Below, piece by piece: positions 31,002 to 42,945 of a stretch of DNA of 64,000 bases. The stretch covers positions 733,630-797,629 of the forward strand of contig NC_090122.1 in NCBI RefSeq assembly GCF_023973825.1. The letters are read 5' to 3'. Made by a program: the position numbers and the translations under genes. The notes under the pieces were generated by a model. It saw only the letters and a list, made by a program, of their open reading frames with translations. It was not told the DNA's origin and made no database searches. Position 1 is the stretch's first letter; each line of letters starts with the position of its first letter. This DNA is from Plasmodium brasilianum. Lineage: Eukaryota; Apicomplexa; Aconoidasida; Haemosporida; Plasmodiidae.

Positions 31002-34000
31002 TCATATTGTAGATATGTTCAAAACCTTGTAATCTTTTTTAGTACCATCTGGGGATGCACTTTTCCCCTTGCCCGCTTTTTCATCATCCCTTCTTCTTTT
31101 TGTACCTCCTGCTTCTTTAACATGTTCAGCTCGTTCATCTTGCTCGTCTCGTTCCTCTCTTTCTGCCCGATCGACTTCCCCTCCTTCTTCTTCTTTTCCT
31201 TTTTCACTTATCCCATTCGACTTTGCTAGTACAGATTTGTTACTGACCGCCCCCCTTCCCTTGTCATCACTGCTCTTTTTGGTAACACCAGGTCCGTCTT
31301 GATCGCTTTTATTACAACACCTGTCCAAAGAGGATAACGTCAACTGGTCACTACCATCTCTATTCCCACCTGAACTCTGAGAGGTCTCACTCTGAGAGGT
31401 CTCACTCTGAGAGGTCTCACTCTGAGTATCCTCACTACTGGGTATAAGTTTGTACGGATTTGCCTTGACAAACTTTTCGTAATTAGACTTTATAGGGTAA
31501 GGACGTTCACCTACACATTTTTGAATATCCTGGTAAGATATAGTTTCCTTCTGATATAACAAATTAGCCAAGTTATGTACATGTTTTTCATTTTTCAAAA
31601 GTATTGTTTTTACTCTATTATACTGCGACTCAATTAATGTACGCACTTCGTTATCTATTTGATGTGCTAAACATTCTGAATGAGGTCTATACAAATTATA
31701 CTCACTAGTAGAATTAGGTTGAAAAGAAACTAATCCTATTTCTTTGTTCATTCCATACTGAGATACGTATGAATAACATAACTGTGTTACTTTATTTAAA
31801 TCATCAATTGCTCCTGTCGTAATTTTTCCAATAAATAATTCTTCAGATGCTCTTCCTCCTAATATTACTGCAATTTTATCTAATATCTGTTCTTTCGAAA
31901 ATAGCATTATTTCTTCACTCAGGTGTTGTGAGTATCCTAGTGCACCATTATTCCTAGGTATTATTGACACTTTTAAAACTGGGTCGGCAAATTCTAGAAA
32001 CCATCCAATAAGTGCATGCCCAGTTTCATGATATGAAATAATTTTCTTTTCATATGGTGAAATAAGGGATGAAGATTTAGGTAAACCACCTATAACTCTT
32101 TCAATTGCTAACTCAAAATCTTTTACCTGTACTCCTATCATGTTCGATCTTCTAGCACATTGAATAGCTCCTTCATTAACGACATTTGCTATATCAGCTC
32201 CAACAAAACCAGGTGTTAAAGATGCTAATATGTAACTAATATTTTTTATATCTAACGTTTCGTGTAATTTTAAATTCTTTAAATGCACTTGAAATATTTC
32301 CGACCTTTCATCTATATCTGGTTTACTAATATTTACAATACGATCAAATCTACCTGGTCTAGTTATAGCTGGATCTAATATATCTACTCTATTAGTACCA
32401 GCTAAAATGACAACTTTATCATTAGATGTATGAAAACCATCCATTTCGACTAACATTTGGTTTAATGTATTTTCTCTCTCATCATTTCCACCTCCCGCAA
32501 ATCCTCCTTTTGATCTTTTTCTTCCTACTGCATCTATTTCATCAATAAAAATTATAGATGGAGCATGTTTTCTTGCTTGAGCAAATAATTCTCTTACTCT
32601 TGATGGTCCAATACCTACAAACACTTCGATAAAATCACTTCCACTAATATTAAAGAAAGGAACATTAGCTTCTCCTGCAACTGCTTTAGCTAGTAATGTT
32701 TTCCCTGTTCCTGGTGCACCACATAATAGTGCACCCTTTGGTATTTTTGCTCCAAGTATTTCGTATTTAGATGGATTTTTTAAAAAGTCTACAAATTCCA
32801 TTATTTCTTCTTTTGCTTGTTTCATACCTGCTACACTTGAAAATTTAACATCCGTTTTATAATTATTTTTATTTATTGGAGTTATTTTACTAAATTTAAA
32901 TAGTCTATCCATACCACTATTAGATACATTTTTTAAAGTGATTTTTTGAAATATAAAAATTAATAATAAAAAAAAAAGAATACTAGGTATATAACTCTTC
33001 ACCTCATTTAATAAATTCGTTTCATTCATATATTGAACTTCAATTAATTCTTCTCTTTTTATATTCATTTGTTTCTGCATCTCTTCTACTTTTCTTTCAA
33101 ATGAATCACTATTACCTATACGAAATGAAATATATTTCAAATGATACTTTGTAACCCCATGACTATTTAAATAAGCCTTCACATAATCTTTATTTATTAA
33201 CTTTATCTTTTCTATATATCCCTTTGCCAAATAATTGTAAAAAAAATCGTTCTGACTCACCTCGTTATATAAACTATTCGAGTCTACAAACAGTAGAAAA
33301 AGTAATAATAATAAAAAAAAGACATAAAAAAAGTAATTGTCAAACTTTTTATGTTTATCTTCCTCAGGTTTAAACGAATTTGGTGAAGCATTCTTCTTTT
33401 CGAATCGTTCAAATCCTTTGGGTGCTTTTGAAAAGTATATCTTTCTCAAAAATGAAAAAAAGGGTATTCTATCATATATAACTTTACTACTATTACAAAA
33501 TGGCATACTTCTTTTTATCAGCCAAGGGCTCTTATTTATCCTTTCTCTACACATGTGTACTAGTATATTCAGCATATATCTTACTGCAAAAATCTTATCT
33601 TTAAAACATACATAATCACTGCGCCGCATATAATTATGTGCATCATTCGAAGTGCTACTACACGAACTATTATATCTTCTACCATTTGCCGTGTTGTACC
33701 AAGTGCTACTCCAAATGGACTTAGCATGCTTTTCATACTTTCCAAAATTATACTTATTTAAAAAATATAAACTCATATGATTCATTTTTGCATATTTTAA
33801 AAAAATATTAAAAAGCAATTCTTTATTATCCCCACCGGTGTTGTTCCTACTACCAGTAGTACACCATTTTTTCTGAAGTAGACTTACCAATGAATATAAG
33901 GAAAAATTGTTTTGAATATTCTTCTCATTGCTTATAGCTACTCCGCTAAATTCTTTTTCTATACCTTTATTAAAATTTTTTATACATATCAAAGAGCTGT

Positions 34001-34145
34001 GGAATCTTTTTTTCCCTACCCCTTCTTCATGTTGCATTATACTCTTTAATCTTTCTATTCCTCCCCAATATTTACCACTGTTGTATGGCCTTTTTTCATT
34101 GTATAAGACCCTCCTACCCCTTCGCAGGACATACATCTTGAGCAT
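31002..34145 (-). CDS. FTSH: ATP-dependent zinc metalloprotease FtsH, m-AAA type
   Basis: A single exon of 1047 residues. An organellar N-terminal extension precedes two membrane segments at about 272-290 and 383-398, the arrangement of m-AAA proteases such as AFG3L2/Yta12. The AAA+ module follows: [16 protein letters not shown], Walker A GAPGTGKT near residue 475, Walker [15 protein letters not shown], and the second region of homology [19 protein letters not shown]. The zinc protease motif HETGH lies near 705-709. The C-terminal about 150 residues are low complexity, including a SETSQ repeat and a Lys/Glu/Arg-rich tail ahead of the stop. The enzyme unfolds and degrades membrane proteins in the inner mitochondrial membrane (or less likely the apicoplast). 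The long N-terminus is Lys/Asn/Ser-rich, as expected of a Plasmodium presequence, but the localisation is inferred. Confidence 0.93.
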   Translation of the reverse strand: MLKMYVLRRGRRVLYNEKRPYNSGKYWGGIERLKSIMQHEEGVGKKRFHSSLICIKNFNKGIEKEFSGVAISNEKNIQNNFSLYSLVSLLQKKWCTTGSRNNTGGDNKELLFNIFLKYAKMNHMSLYFLNKYNFGKYEKHAKSIWSSTWYNTANGRRYNSSCSSTSNDAHNYMRRSDYVCFKDKIFAVRYMLNILVHMCRERINKSPWLIKRSMPFCNSSKVIYDRIPFFSFLRKIYFSKAPKGFERFEKKNASPNSFKPEEDKHKKFDNYFFYVFFLLLLLFLLFVDSNSLYNEVSQNDFFYNYLAKGYIEKIKLINKDYVKAYLNSHGVTKYHLKYISFRIGNSDSFERKVEEMQKQMNIKREELIEVQYMNETNLLNEVKSYIPSILFFLLLIFIFQKITLKNVSNSGMDRLFKFSKITPINKNNYKTDVKFSSVAGMKQAKEEIMEFVDFLKNPSKYEILGAKIPKGALLCGAPGTGKTLLAKAVAGEANVPFFNISGSDFIEVFVGIGPSRVRELFAQARKHAPSIIFIDEIDAVGRKRSKGGFAGGGNDERENTLNQMLVEMDGFHTSNDKVVILAGTNRVDILDPAITRPGRFDRIVNISKPDIDERSEIFQVHLKNLKLHETLDIKNISYILASLTPGFVGADIANVVNEGAIQCARRSNMIGVQVKDFELAIERVIGGLPKSSSLISPYEKKIISYHETGHALIGWFLEFADPVLKVSIIPRNNGALGYSQHLSEEIMLFSKEQILDKIAVILGGRASEELFIGKITTGAIDDLNKVTQLCYSYVSQYGMNKEIGLVSFQPNSTSEYNLYRPHSECLAHQIDNEVRTLIESQYNRVKTILLKNEKHVHNLANLLYQKETISYQDIQKCVGERPYPIKSNYEKFVKANPYKLIPSSEDTQSETSQSETSQSETSQSSGGNRDGSDQLTLSSLDRCCNKSDQDGPGVTKKSSDDKGRGAVSNKSVLAKSNGISEKGKEEEGGEVDRAEREERDEQDERAEHVKEAGGTKRRRDDEKAGKGKSASPDGTKKDYKVLNISTI

Positions 34146-34557
34146 TTTGCTCCACGTTGTTTAGTTCTACTTTGGTTTGTTTTCTCTTCTTTTTTCTTTT
34201 TTCTTTTTTTTTTTTTTTTTTTTTTTTAACTTTACTAATTCCACGATATTGTATGTATCTTTTTCAATGAAATTACATAAAATACCGGCAAATTTTGTCA
34301 TCATAAATATGTAGGTTGGTTAACATGTGCAGCAGCTGATATGAGACAAGGTTACCCCTTGGAGTCTAAAGCGCAAAATAATTATTTATAAATACACAAG
34401 TTCACGCTATAAGATCCTCTCCACTTATTCTCCTATCTACTATTCAACACATTCCCATTATATTCGTTCATGCATGTAAAAAAGTTGTGTACGTACACCC
34501 TTCAGTGAGAATGCTTTGCATACCTAGGTTGTCAATACGTACGAACAGGCAAGTATG

Positions 34558-34835
34558 TAAACATGCATACTTAACTAAATACATACATAACTAAATACAT
34601 GCATAACTAAATACATGCATAACTAAATACATTCATAACTAAATACATGCATATCTAAATACATGCATATCTAAATACATATATAACTAAATACATGCAT
34701 AACTAATTACATGCATAACTAAATACATGCATATCTAAATACATGCGTATCTAAATACATGCGTATCTAAATACATATATAACTAAATACATGCATATCT
34801 AAATACATATATAACTAAATACATGCATATCTACA
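34558..34835. repeat. 16 bp tandem repeat (ATAACTAAATACATGC)
   Basis: About 17 copies of ATAACTAAATACATGC or ATATCTAAATACATGC, with some ATATAT variants, lie upstream of the FtsH gene. Confidence 0.9.
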
Positions 34836-36055
34836 AATGTATTTACATCCATGTATATATATGCATGTTATAATTGACCATCGACATATTAAACGAAGAG
34901 AAAAGTCTATCACAAAATAATGTACGAGCATAGCTAACAAAGATATGCAACTCCAAATTGTTGTCAGATTTGTTGTTACAGAAAAATTTAACCACGTTCT
35001 CTTAACATTACTATGCATAATTTTGTTTTTTCCCAGTACTCCTAAACGTATTAGAGCTGTATATGTATACACTTCTATGCGCATACATGGGTACATATAC
35101 TGGAACAAACACAGGTACATGCAAAGGTACATACATAGGTATACATGTACTTATATATATATCACGTACACGTAGTTACGTATTCATACGTTCATCGCTT
35201 GAGAGCTAACCCTCTTCAATATAAAACACAACGCATTAAATGTCGAGCAGATGACTACATAAATCTCCTTAAAACAAATTCAAAAAAAAGGTACATATAT
35301 ATGTATATACATATGTATATGTTACGGGGAAATATATAAATATTTCAAATGAAGTAGGATAAATAATATGCCATAAATAAAATAGCACAAATGAAGTTGA
35401 AATAAATTAAAAAAAAAATATAATTTTTACATAACATTCTCCTAACAGCATTAATGAAGTACTCTCGGGGAGGGGGACAAACAGCTTCGTATTCTTTGGA
35501 CTGCTCAAAATAGGAATATAAATGTATACACAAATATATATATATATTTAAATATATTTATATATATATGCTGCATGCTAAAATTTTTGTAAAATCGCTT
35601 TTTTTTTCTTTTTTTTTTTTGTTAAATGATCAGAAAAAAAAAAAAAAGCAAGTGCAAGTGTTGAACATGACCATATGCAATATATGCGGGTTTATTCTTT
35701 TTTTTTCTTTTTTGCGAATGTAAGTACCCGCGTTTGTACATATACACAAGCATATATTTGCTCTTCCCTGCTAATCATCTTTCTTATTCTGCAGTAACGT
35801 TACGTTTTCTTTTAAAAATAAAAAAAAAGGACTCGTAAAAGAAAAAGAAATTTGTACGCTTCATTGTATCACTTCTTACTTAAGACCTATGTATATAATA
35901 TACATTTAAAAAATAAAAGATTTGTACTATTATTTGTTACAAGCATTTCAAAGTCCATTCGCTTTGCCCTATGATTGCCCTATGAGATAGTACATCCATA
36001 CTAAGACGCGCTACTCATGTATACGTACAAACATATGTAGGTAGGTTTATACGTA

Positions 36056-36345
36056 CTCGTATATATATATATGTGTATGTAGGTATATGTGTATATAGGT
36101 ATATGTGTATATAGGTATATGTGTATGTAGGTAAATTTGTATATAGGTATATATGTATATAGGTATATTTGTATATAGGTATATATGTATATAGGTATAT
36201 TTGTATATAGGTATATATGTATATAGGTATATGTGTATATAGGTATATGTGTATGTAGGTGTATTTGTATATAGGTATATTTGTATATAGGTATATATGT
36301 ATATAGGTATATATGTATATAGGTATATATGTATATATACGTACA
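36056..36345. repeat. 16 bp tandem repeat (ATAGGTATATGTGTAT)
   Basis: About 18 copies of ATAGGTATATGTGTAT and its TTTGTAT and ATATGTAT variants. Open on the minus strand in two frames, which explains the spurious tyrosine/isoleucine/threonine ORFs. Confidence 0.9.
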
Positions 36346-37083
36346 TATTGTAAGTGGAACTAACTTCCACACAAATCATGCCCTTGTTCAATAATTTTTT
36401 TAGTTTTTTATTTTGCCCTTCACTAGTATAAATTGCTATTTCTTTTTTTTCATTTTTTTCTTTTTTTTTTTCCATCCCGTTTTTTCGCAATTCCCATTAT
36501 CGTAATTCTGCTCATGATATTACGTTTGAAACAAAAATTTTTGATGAATTTTTTGGTTTATGCTTTTTAAAATCGTAAAGCATAGAAATAGCAAAATATA
36601 TTAGATAATGTAGACAAAAGGTGTATAATTTCCTCATGTCAAGATAATTGTCGAATTACATAATTCCATTCAGTTTCTCAACAGAGTGTATACATGCCCG
36701 TTGTAAGTACCTTTGTTTACATGCACATATATGTACATGTGCATGTAATAAAGCACAAGCTGATCTCATCAGAGGCAAATGCATAAGCTTCACATGTAAG
36801 ATACAAAAAGATATTGAATTTAAAAGAACATATAACGTTTAGCTATATCTTAATATAATTTCATTCATGCCAATATTTTAAAGGACAAAGTAGACCATGC
36901 ACTTAATCCTTTTAATAGGGAAAAATAAAGGTAAATTTGAAAATTGAGTTGTATCGGAAGAGGTGTATTATGTGTGCATATGCATATATATATATATATA
37001 TATGCACTCGTTACACCATTTTTAAATAATTAAAATCTGCTATGTAGAAACACCGGTTCTCGTACTTTTTGTATTTACTGATC

Positions 37084-37765
37084 CAAAATGGACCTTGCAG
37101 TTTCCCTTCAGCGAAAGGGACAGATTAGAGAAACAAATATCAAAAAGTCAGGTAAACAAATAAAATGTAAAAAAATAGAGGGGGAGGAATGAAAAAGGAA
37201 AAGAAATCATAAATAAAAATAAAACAATGAGAACGAAAAAGAACTAAAAAGATAATAATAACAGGTACGTTTAACGACATACGTCTTATTTAATTCGCGG
37301 AAGAAGAAATAAAAGGTGTTCTCTTCACGTAAAATAAGAAATGTTGCAATTGTTCTTTTTTTTTTTTTTTTTGTATTTGTTTTTGTTTTATTTTTCGTAC
37401 AATTTTCAAACATGTGAGTAGACGCTAATATATTAACAAAATGGTAAAAACCCGCTAACAGTTACTATCACACTAAATTTTTTTTCCTTAACCATTTTTG
37501 CTTTGTTTCTCCGCTTTTTCTTTATCTACTAAATTTCATTTGGACTGGAAGTTATGGGAAAAGAAAAAAAAAAATAAAATAAAATAAAATAAAAAAAAAA
37601 AAAAAAAAAAATAATAAAATAAAATAAAAAAAATAAATGTTAAATGTTATGTACTATAAAAAAAGATAATTTGCCCGTACATGTTTTCTTCTTAACTACT
37701 ATCAAGAAGAGAACATGTTTACTTTTTCTTAATAGAAGAATTCCATTTCTTTTTTCTTTTACCAT
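37084..37765 (-). CDS. Candidate short-exon minus-strand gene, tentative
   Basis: On the minus strand an ATG at 37765 opens a 41-codon frame (MVKEKRNGILLLRK...) in AT-poorer sequence. A second open block lies at about 37280-37418 (FLILREENTFYFFFREL) and ends at the donor AC|GTATGT. After a pyrimidine-rich intron, the acceptor GCTGAAG|G near 37119 gives an in-phase ending TETARSILDQ and stop at 37084-37086. I cannot prove the joins, and the plus strand has a competing frame with a good start context at 37088 (MDLAVSLQRKGQIRE). No family is recognised. Confidence 0.2.
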
Positions 37766-38284
37766 TTTTTATATGTGTGAAAAATGTAATTTTTTTTTTT
37801 TTTTTTTTTTTTTTTATTCTTGGAGTTTTTTTGTTTAATTATATGAACGTCAAATGAGAATCCAACTGAGGGGAAGAGTATACACATGCCCGTGTATATA
37901 TATCATCACAGTGTACATATGTGTATATATATAAATTTGTATGTATATAAGAATATGTGTACGTGTATACGCGAGTACTATGGGTTATGGTCATTGAAGT
38001 GTGAGAACTATTCTGTGGGCAAAAATATCTTTCCCTTATAACGATTACATTTCTAATTGAATTATTATTATTTTATTTTATTATATTTTTTTTTTTTTTT
38101 ATCTTTTTATTATCTGTAATGTTATTAGGATTATATAAGGAAACAAAAAAGAATAGATAATTTTTTTTTTTTTTTTTTTTAACCATGCAAACAACTTAAA
38201 AGGTGAGAAAAAAAGAAAAAAATTAAATTATACATAAACATGAACACGAAATGAACATAAACATAAGCATAAAACGTAACATGT

Positions 38285-38470
38285 AACTAGTAACATGAAA
38301 AATATAACAAATAAAATCTTACATGTACAATGTAACATGTATATTGTAACATGTATATTGTAACACGTATATTGTAACACGTATATTGTAACATGTACAA
38401 TGTAACATGTATATTGTAACACGTATATTGTAAGATGTATACTGTAACACGTATATTGTAACATGTGAAA
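38285..38470. repeat. 14 bp tandem repeat (ATTGTAACATGTAT)
   Basis: About 13 copies of ATTGTAACATGTAT or ATTGTAACACGTAT, some with ACAATGTAACATGT. Intergenic. Confidence 0.9.
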
Positions 38471-38552
38471 CGTGAAAGATTGTTATAACGCCCCCCTTTC
38501 ATAAATTTTCTTTTTTTTTTTTTTTACTCTTAACTTCTTAACGATTTTATTT

Positions 38553-38833
38553 TTAAAAAAATATATCATTTGAGAATGCGAAGAAGTTCATGATTTTATA
38601 CAGGTTGTTAAACAATTCCTCTGTTTTTGCTACACACGAAAAATAAAAGTGAAAAGGGGATAAAATAAATACAACTTTTTTTTTTTTTTTTTTGCCTATT
38701 TGCTTTCTCTTTTATCCCTTCATCTCGTTGTTGTCCAAAATATGAACATGCTCATGTTCAACTGTACGAGTGACCCAAAAAGCGTTTTCAAGATGCCTTA
38801 ATTTTTTTTTTTTTTGTTTCATGCCATCGTGTG

Positions 38834-38888
<55 letters not shown>

Positions 38889-39101
38889 GTATGTATGTGT
38901 ATATGTCTGTTTGAATAATTGTATGTGTAATTATACGTGTGTATGTATAAAAGTATATGTAAATGTATGTACTTTTTATGGGTATATGCATTTTTCTTAA
39001 GAATTAACATCATGGACGTTTCATTTTTCTCATATAAATAAAAATCATCAGTTATGCACGCCCAAAATATTCCATCAAAAAATACTTATCTTACATTTAC
39101 T

Positions 39102-39143
<42 letters not shown>

Positions 39144-39463
39144 ACACAATGTATTACTTATATTTCGCCCCCATTACATCCATTTCACTATTCAGTCAAA
39201 CGTAAGGGTACATACACACGCCTTTTCACCGCTTTATGGGCAAATGAGTAATTACTACTTAGGTAAAGCAGTAGTGAAGTAATTAGGCAGTTAAGAAGCG
39301 GTACAGTGAGAAGGAAGCTACCAAGTATTCAAATCGCTAACTAATTCTACGGTTTTTCAAAGGCAAAAAATGCAAATACCTGTACGTGCAAGCTCATTTT
39401 TTGAAAATCATTAAGATATCCAAATATTAGCAAGGAGGAAAAGCGTCCCGAATTTTTCTTCAT
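38553..39463 (-). CDS. Probable short-exon gene of unknown function
   Basis: Minus-strand blocks that read as coding: exon 39380-39463 beginning with an ATG ([12 protein letters not shown]..., ending MSLHVQ before the donor CAG|GTATTT); exon 38973-39084 ([20 protein letters not shown] and onward, closed by AA|GTACAT); exon from 38796 (HLENAFWVT), whose frame joins the previous exon exactly; then either a stop at 38712 or, through the donor C|GTACAG at 38768, a last exon 38553-38629 ([16 protein letters not shown]) that sits behind an excellent pyrimidine tract and TAG acceptor. The join between the first and second blocks is out of phase by one base, so at least one mini-exon is missing. The blocks are richer in GC than flanking DNA. 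The DG-x5-TDD pattern followed by a basic helix is faintly like SRP9, but too weak to name. Confidence 0.4.
38838..38886. repeat. (TA)n microsatellite
   Basis: A TA dinucleotide run of about 45 bases, probably within an intron of the candidate minus-strand gene. Confidence 0.9.
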
Positions 39464-39692
39464 GGGTGTTTATCCGCTCGAACATGCGTACACATATATA
39501 GGTACCTGTATATATGTACATATATATACGTATATATATATACATATATATATATATATTTATTTATTTATTTACATATGCATATGTAGAACGAATAGTA
39601 CACACCCAAACGAGCAGACCTCCAAGTACATTGACACACATACATGAACCACTGTGCAAGTCTGCATACAACAGCTTGCAGGAAGTCTTAGA

Positions 39693-41267
39693 ATGATGGA
39701 AAAAAAAAAGTCAACAACACATAAAAGTTATGTGAAGAGCAAAAGGAATAACCATGATATGCCTATATACATATCAAAGAGTAACTTAATCGATACTAAT
39801 ACAAATACCAGTAGTGAAGTTGAGCAGTACTCATTAGATATGATTAATATGAACAATATGATGATGAACAGAAACAATATAATGTGTAATGACAGAAATT
39901 ATATAAATAATAATCAAAATTTTGGGAATGGTATAATATATGTGAATGATAAACAATATGAAAGAATATTAAAAAGAAGGATGCGTAAAATAAAACAAGA
40001 TATTGAAAAAAACAGGAAAGTTAGAGTATATATTGCTATTCAGAAAAAAAATAATTCTTCCATAAGCAGTTTTAGCAATAATAATATGCATGATAATATG
40101 CATGATGGTATGCATGATGGTATGCATGATAATATGCATGATGGTATGCATGATGGTATGCATGATGGTGTGCATGATAATATGCATGATGGTATGCATG
40201 AGAATATGCATGATAATATGCATGAGGTTATGCATGCGCATTTAAACAGTAACTTCAACACATCTTTATATAATTATGATTTAAATTCTAATGATTCGTT
40301 AATGAAAGTAATTGATAACCATACTAGTACTTGCACGCATACCCATAAGAATAGTAGTCAAAATAATAGTAGTAGTAATCTTAATAATAGTAGTAGTAAT
40401 CATAATAATAGTAGTAGTAATCATCATAATAACAATAGCAACAGTAATAGTAATCATAATAATAGCAACCATAATAATAGCAGTAGTAGTAATAATAATA
40501 ACAACTACATGGATCTGTATGAAAATATGAAATCTATATTTGCCATGAAAACTAATAAACGTTACAATAATGGTAACAGCATATATTTAAATAACTACAA
40601 CAGTAGACTTCCTGCCAATATAAATTCAGAGGATGATTATAAAAAGTATATAAATATGTGTGATATGAGTGGTATGGACGATGTAAGCGGTATGGACAAC
40701 ATAAACGGAATGAACAACGTAAACCGAATGAACAACATAAACGGAATGAACAACATAAACGGAATGAACAACATAAACGGAATGAACAACATAAACGGAA
40801 TGAACAACATAAACGGAATGAACAACATAAACGGAATGAACAACTTAAATGGCGTGAACAATTTTGTGGAGAACTACAGCGATATGAAAAGTGTGCATCA
40901 AATTCCTAATATGTCCAATTTCCCTAATTTGGTTTGTGCGAATAATATGAAGCACGGGGTTCATATGGACGATATTGAAAATATGGATGATGTGGAAAAC
41001 ATGCACAACATGCACAATATGCACAACATGAACAATATGAACAATATAGAAAATATGAACAGGGCAAAAAATATGAACGGTGCAGAAATGATGAACGGGT
41101 CAGAAATGATGAACGGGTCAGAAATGATGAACGGGTCAGAAGTTATGATCGGTTCAGAAATTATGAACAGTGCAGAAAATATGAACAATACAGAAAGCAT
41201 GAACAATATGGAAAATATGAACAACTTAAACAATTTTTCTAATGATATGAGTGGCAATTTTTCATAG
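39693..41267 (+). CDS. Asn/Met-rich protein with NF-YA A1-like segment
   Basis: A single exon of 524 residues starting from the Met-Met pair at 39693; an in-frame upstream Met at 39654 is possible. Residues about 81-110 read IIYVNDKQYERILKRRMRKI followed by KQDIEKNRK, which closely matches the A1 helix of NF-YA (consensus IYVNAKQYHRILKRR), the part that binds the NF-YB/NF-YC histone-fold dimer. The A2 region expected about 12-17 residues later, with its ESRH..HA DNA-contact motif, is absent: the sequence there is VRVYIAIQKKNNSS. The rest is low complexity: an MHDG/MHDN array, Asn/Ser/His runs, a NINGMN array and an NMNGSEM array. If functional it would be a nuclear factor using the A1 helix only. 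A wholly chance match is unlikely given eleven or more aligned identities, but the family call rests on memory. Confidence 0.6.
   Translation: MMEKKKSTTHKSYVKSKRNNHDMPIYISKSNLIDTNTNTSSEVEQYSLDMINMNNMMMNRNNIMCNDRNYINNNQNFGNGIIYVNDKQYERILKRRMRKIKQDIEKNRKVRVYIAIQKKNNSSISSFSNNNMHDNMHDGMHDGMHDNMHDGMHDGMHDGVHDNMHDGMHENMHDNMHEVMHAHLNSNFNTSLYNYDLNSNDSLMKVIDNHTSTCTHTHKNSSQNNSSSNLNNSSSNHNNSSSNHHNNNSNSNSNHNNSNHNNSSSSNNNNNYMDLYENMKSIFAMKTNKRYNNGNSIYLNNYNSRLPANINSEDDYKKYINMCDMSGMDDVSGMDNINGMNNVNRMNNINGMNNINGMNNINGMNNINGMNNINGMNNINGMNNLNGVNNFVENYSDMKSVHQIPNMSNFPNLVCANNMKHGVHMDDIENMDDVENMHNMHNMHNMNNMNNIENMNRAKNMNGAEMMNGSEMMNGSEMMNGSEVMIGSEIMNSAENMNNTESMNNMENMNNLNNFSNDMSGNFS
40082..40230 (+). repeat. Coding repeat MHDG/MHDN
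   Basis: About twelve 12 bp units ATGCATGATGGT or ATGCATGATAAT encode MHDG/MHDN in the NF-YA-like protein. All three frames on the opposite strand are open here. Confidence 0.85.
40692..40850 (+). repeat. Coding 18 bp repeat (NINGMN)
   Basis: About eight tandem copies of AACATAAACGGAATGAAC, nearly perfect at DNA level, encode NINGMN. Their identity suggests recent expansion. Confidence 0.9.
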
Positions 41268-42289
41268 AGTTAATACAATGACTATCATTTATTTTTACCC
41301 CTATGTAGAACATGCTCAGTAACATTTGGCATCTAAAACAATGTTATATAGATCATACATTTCACACTCGGATTTTTTTTTTTTTTTTTGTAGTCAAGAA
41401 AAAGACTTAAGAAGTGAGAAAAAAAAAAAATAAAATAAAAAGATAAAAAGGATAAGACATATAAAGAAGATAAAAAATAAGGAAAATAAATACATAATAA
41501 TAAAAAAAAAAAAAAAAAATTAACTACCATTATATGCATATATAACACAACTGTTACATTTTTTTTTTTTTTTTATTCTTAAGTAAATTCATGTTTAACA
41601 TAGAAAATAATTTGACGATAATTACAGCGATTTTCTTTCCCTCATTAAAAATATAAAAATAGGCGAATATTCTTTAACCTAAATTGCTTATTATTATCTA
41701 TAATTTTACATATAAATTTTAGCTACAGATACTATATGTTGTGCTTACTTTGCTTTCCTTTTTCGCTTTTTGCTGTGTCTTAAAAGGGGAAGCATTTAAT
41801 TGTGTATTAATTCACCAACAAATTTATACACATACTTGTGTATTTACATTCATACACATGCACATATGTGCGCATATGCGACCCATTTGATATTTTTTGT
41901 TTTATTTAACTTATGTTAAACTATAATTAACAAAAATGAAAATGTATTTTTTTGTAATTTTTATACTTTTTGTAAATTAAAAATGTTTATAATCTCATCC
42001 ATGGACAGGTAAAGAAATTTCGTCCGTATAAATACTTCCGCTCTGCACACATAGTTTATGTATGCGCTAAGTGTTTTTTTTGTTTTTTTGTTTTTTTTCA
42101 GTAAAGGTTGTTATATACTTGCTCATATACAAAAAGACACACACATATATATATACACATATATATATACATATATATATGTCTGCATATATATGCCTGG
42201 ACGTATATGTAAAAGTATTATGTACACATGAGTATGTATGGGTATATAATACGCACCCGTTATGGTGCTCTTGGCCTCAATTTATGCAG

Positions 42290-42396
42290 TTTATTTTAAA
42301 GCCAATAATGGGGGAAAAAGAAAACAAAAAATTGGTATGCTCATATATTGCTAACAAAGCAATTAATGAAATATCCTTCCTCCAAGTGAAAACCAT
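42290..42396 (+). CDS. Candidate internal exon, unknown protein
   Basis: A block of 35 codons (including KLVCSYIANKAINEISFL) lies between TGCAG| at 42289 and the strong donor AT|GTAAGA at 42397. The sequence is less AT-rich than its surroundings. It would splice in phase to A|TGGTCATAA at 43390, which sits behind a perfect pyrimidine tract and stops at once. An upstream first exon at 41983-42008 (MFIISSMD) is possible but the intermediate link is not resolved. Confidence 0.25.
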
Positions 42397-42599
42397 GTAA
42401 GAAAATCATAAAAAATTGACAAAAGAAAGGAAAAAGAAAGATAAAAAAAAACATACAATATGCCTCAGATAAGCATGATTAAATGCGCACATGTTCATGC
42501 GCAAGTACACATATGAATATGTAGAATATGCACACAAGTATACATATGGCTTTATGGCCCTTCAAAAAAAAGAAAAGAAAAGAAAAATAATTAAATAAA

Positions 42600-42945
42600 T
42601 AATTAAAAAGGCAAATAATTAATAATTAAATAAATAGTTAAATAGTTAAATAGTTAAATAAATAAATAGTTAAACAATTAAATAAATAAATAGTTAAACA
42701 ATTAAATAAATAAATAGTTAAACAATTAAATAAATAAATAGTTAAACAATTAAACAAATAAATAAATAAATAAATAAACAGTTAAACAATTAAACAAATA
42801 AATAAATAAATAAACAGTTAAACAATTAAATAAATAAATAGTTAAACAAACAAACAAATAAATAAATAAATAAATAAATAAACAGTTAAACAAACAAATA
42901 AATAAATAAATAAATAGTTAAATGCATAGTTTAATGAATAAATAA
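42600..42945. repeat. AATAAATAGTTAAACAATTA repeat array
   Basis: Imperfect tandem array of AATAAATAAATAGTTAAACA units of variable length (about 20-28 bp, with tetranucleotide AATA expansions inside units). Confidence 0.85.

Larger units (their letters stand above)
34146..37083. other. Upstream region of FtsH, repeats, no firm gene
   Basis: About 2.9 kb holding the FtsH promoter, a 16 bp repeat at 34558-34835, an AT-rich stretch and another 16 bp repeat at 36056-36345. A 105-codon minus-strand frame at 34815-35132 and short frames near 36750-36840 are open but show no recognisable domain, so I do not call them genes. Confidence 0.45.

Noticed and set aside
34815..35132. 105-codon minus-strand ORF with some non-repeat sequence (TWLNFSVTTNLTTIW), tested as a bL28-like ribosomal protein.
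   Set aside because: Only a vague resemblance over a dozen residues; the ends are repeat-derived and no splice structure fits.
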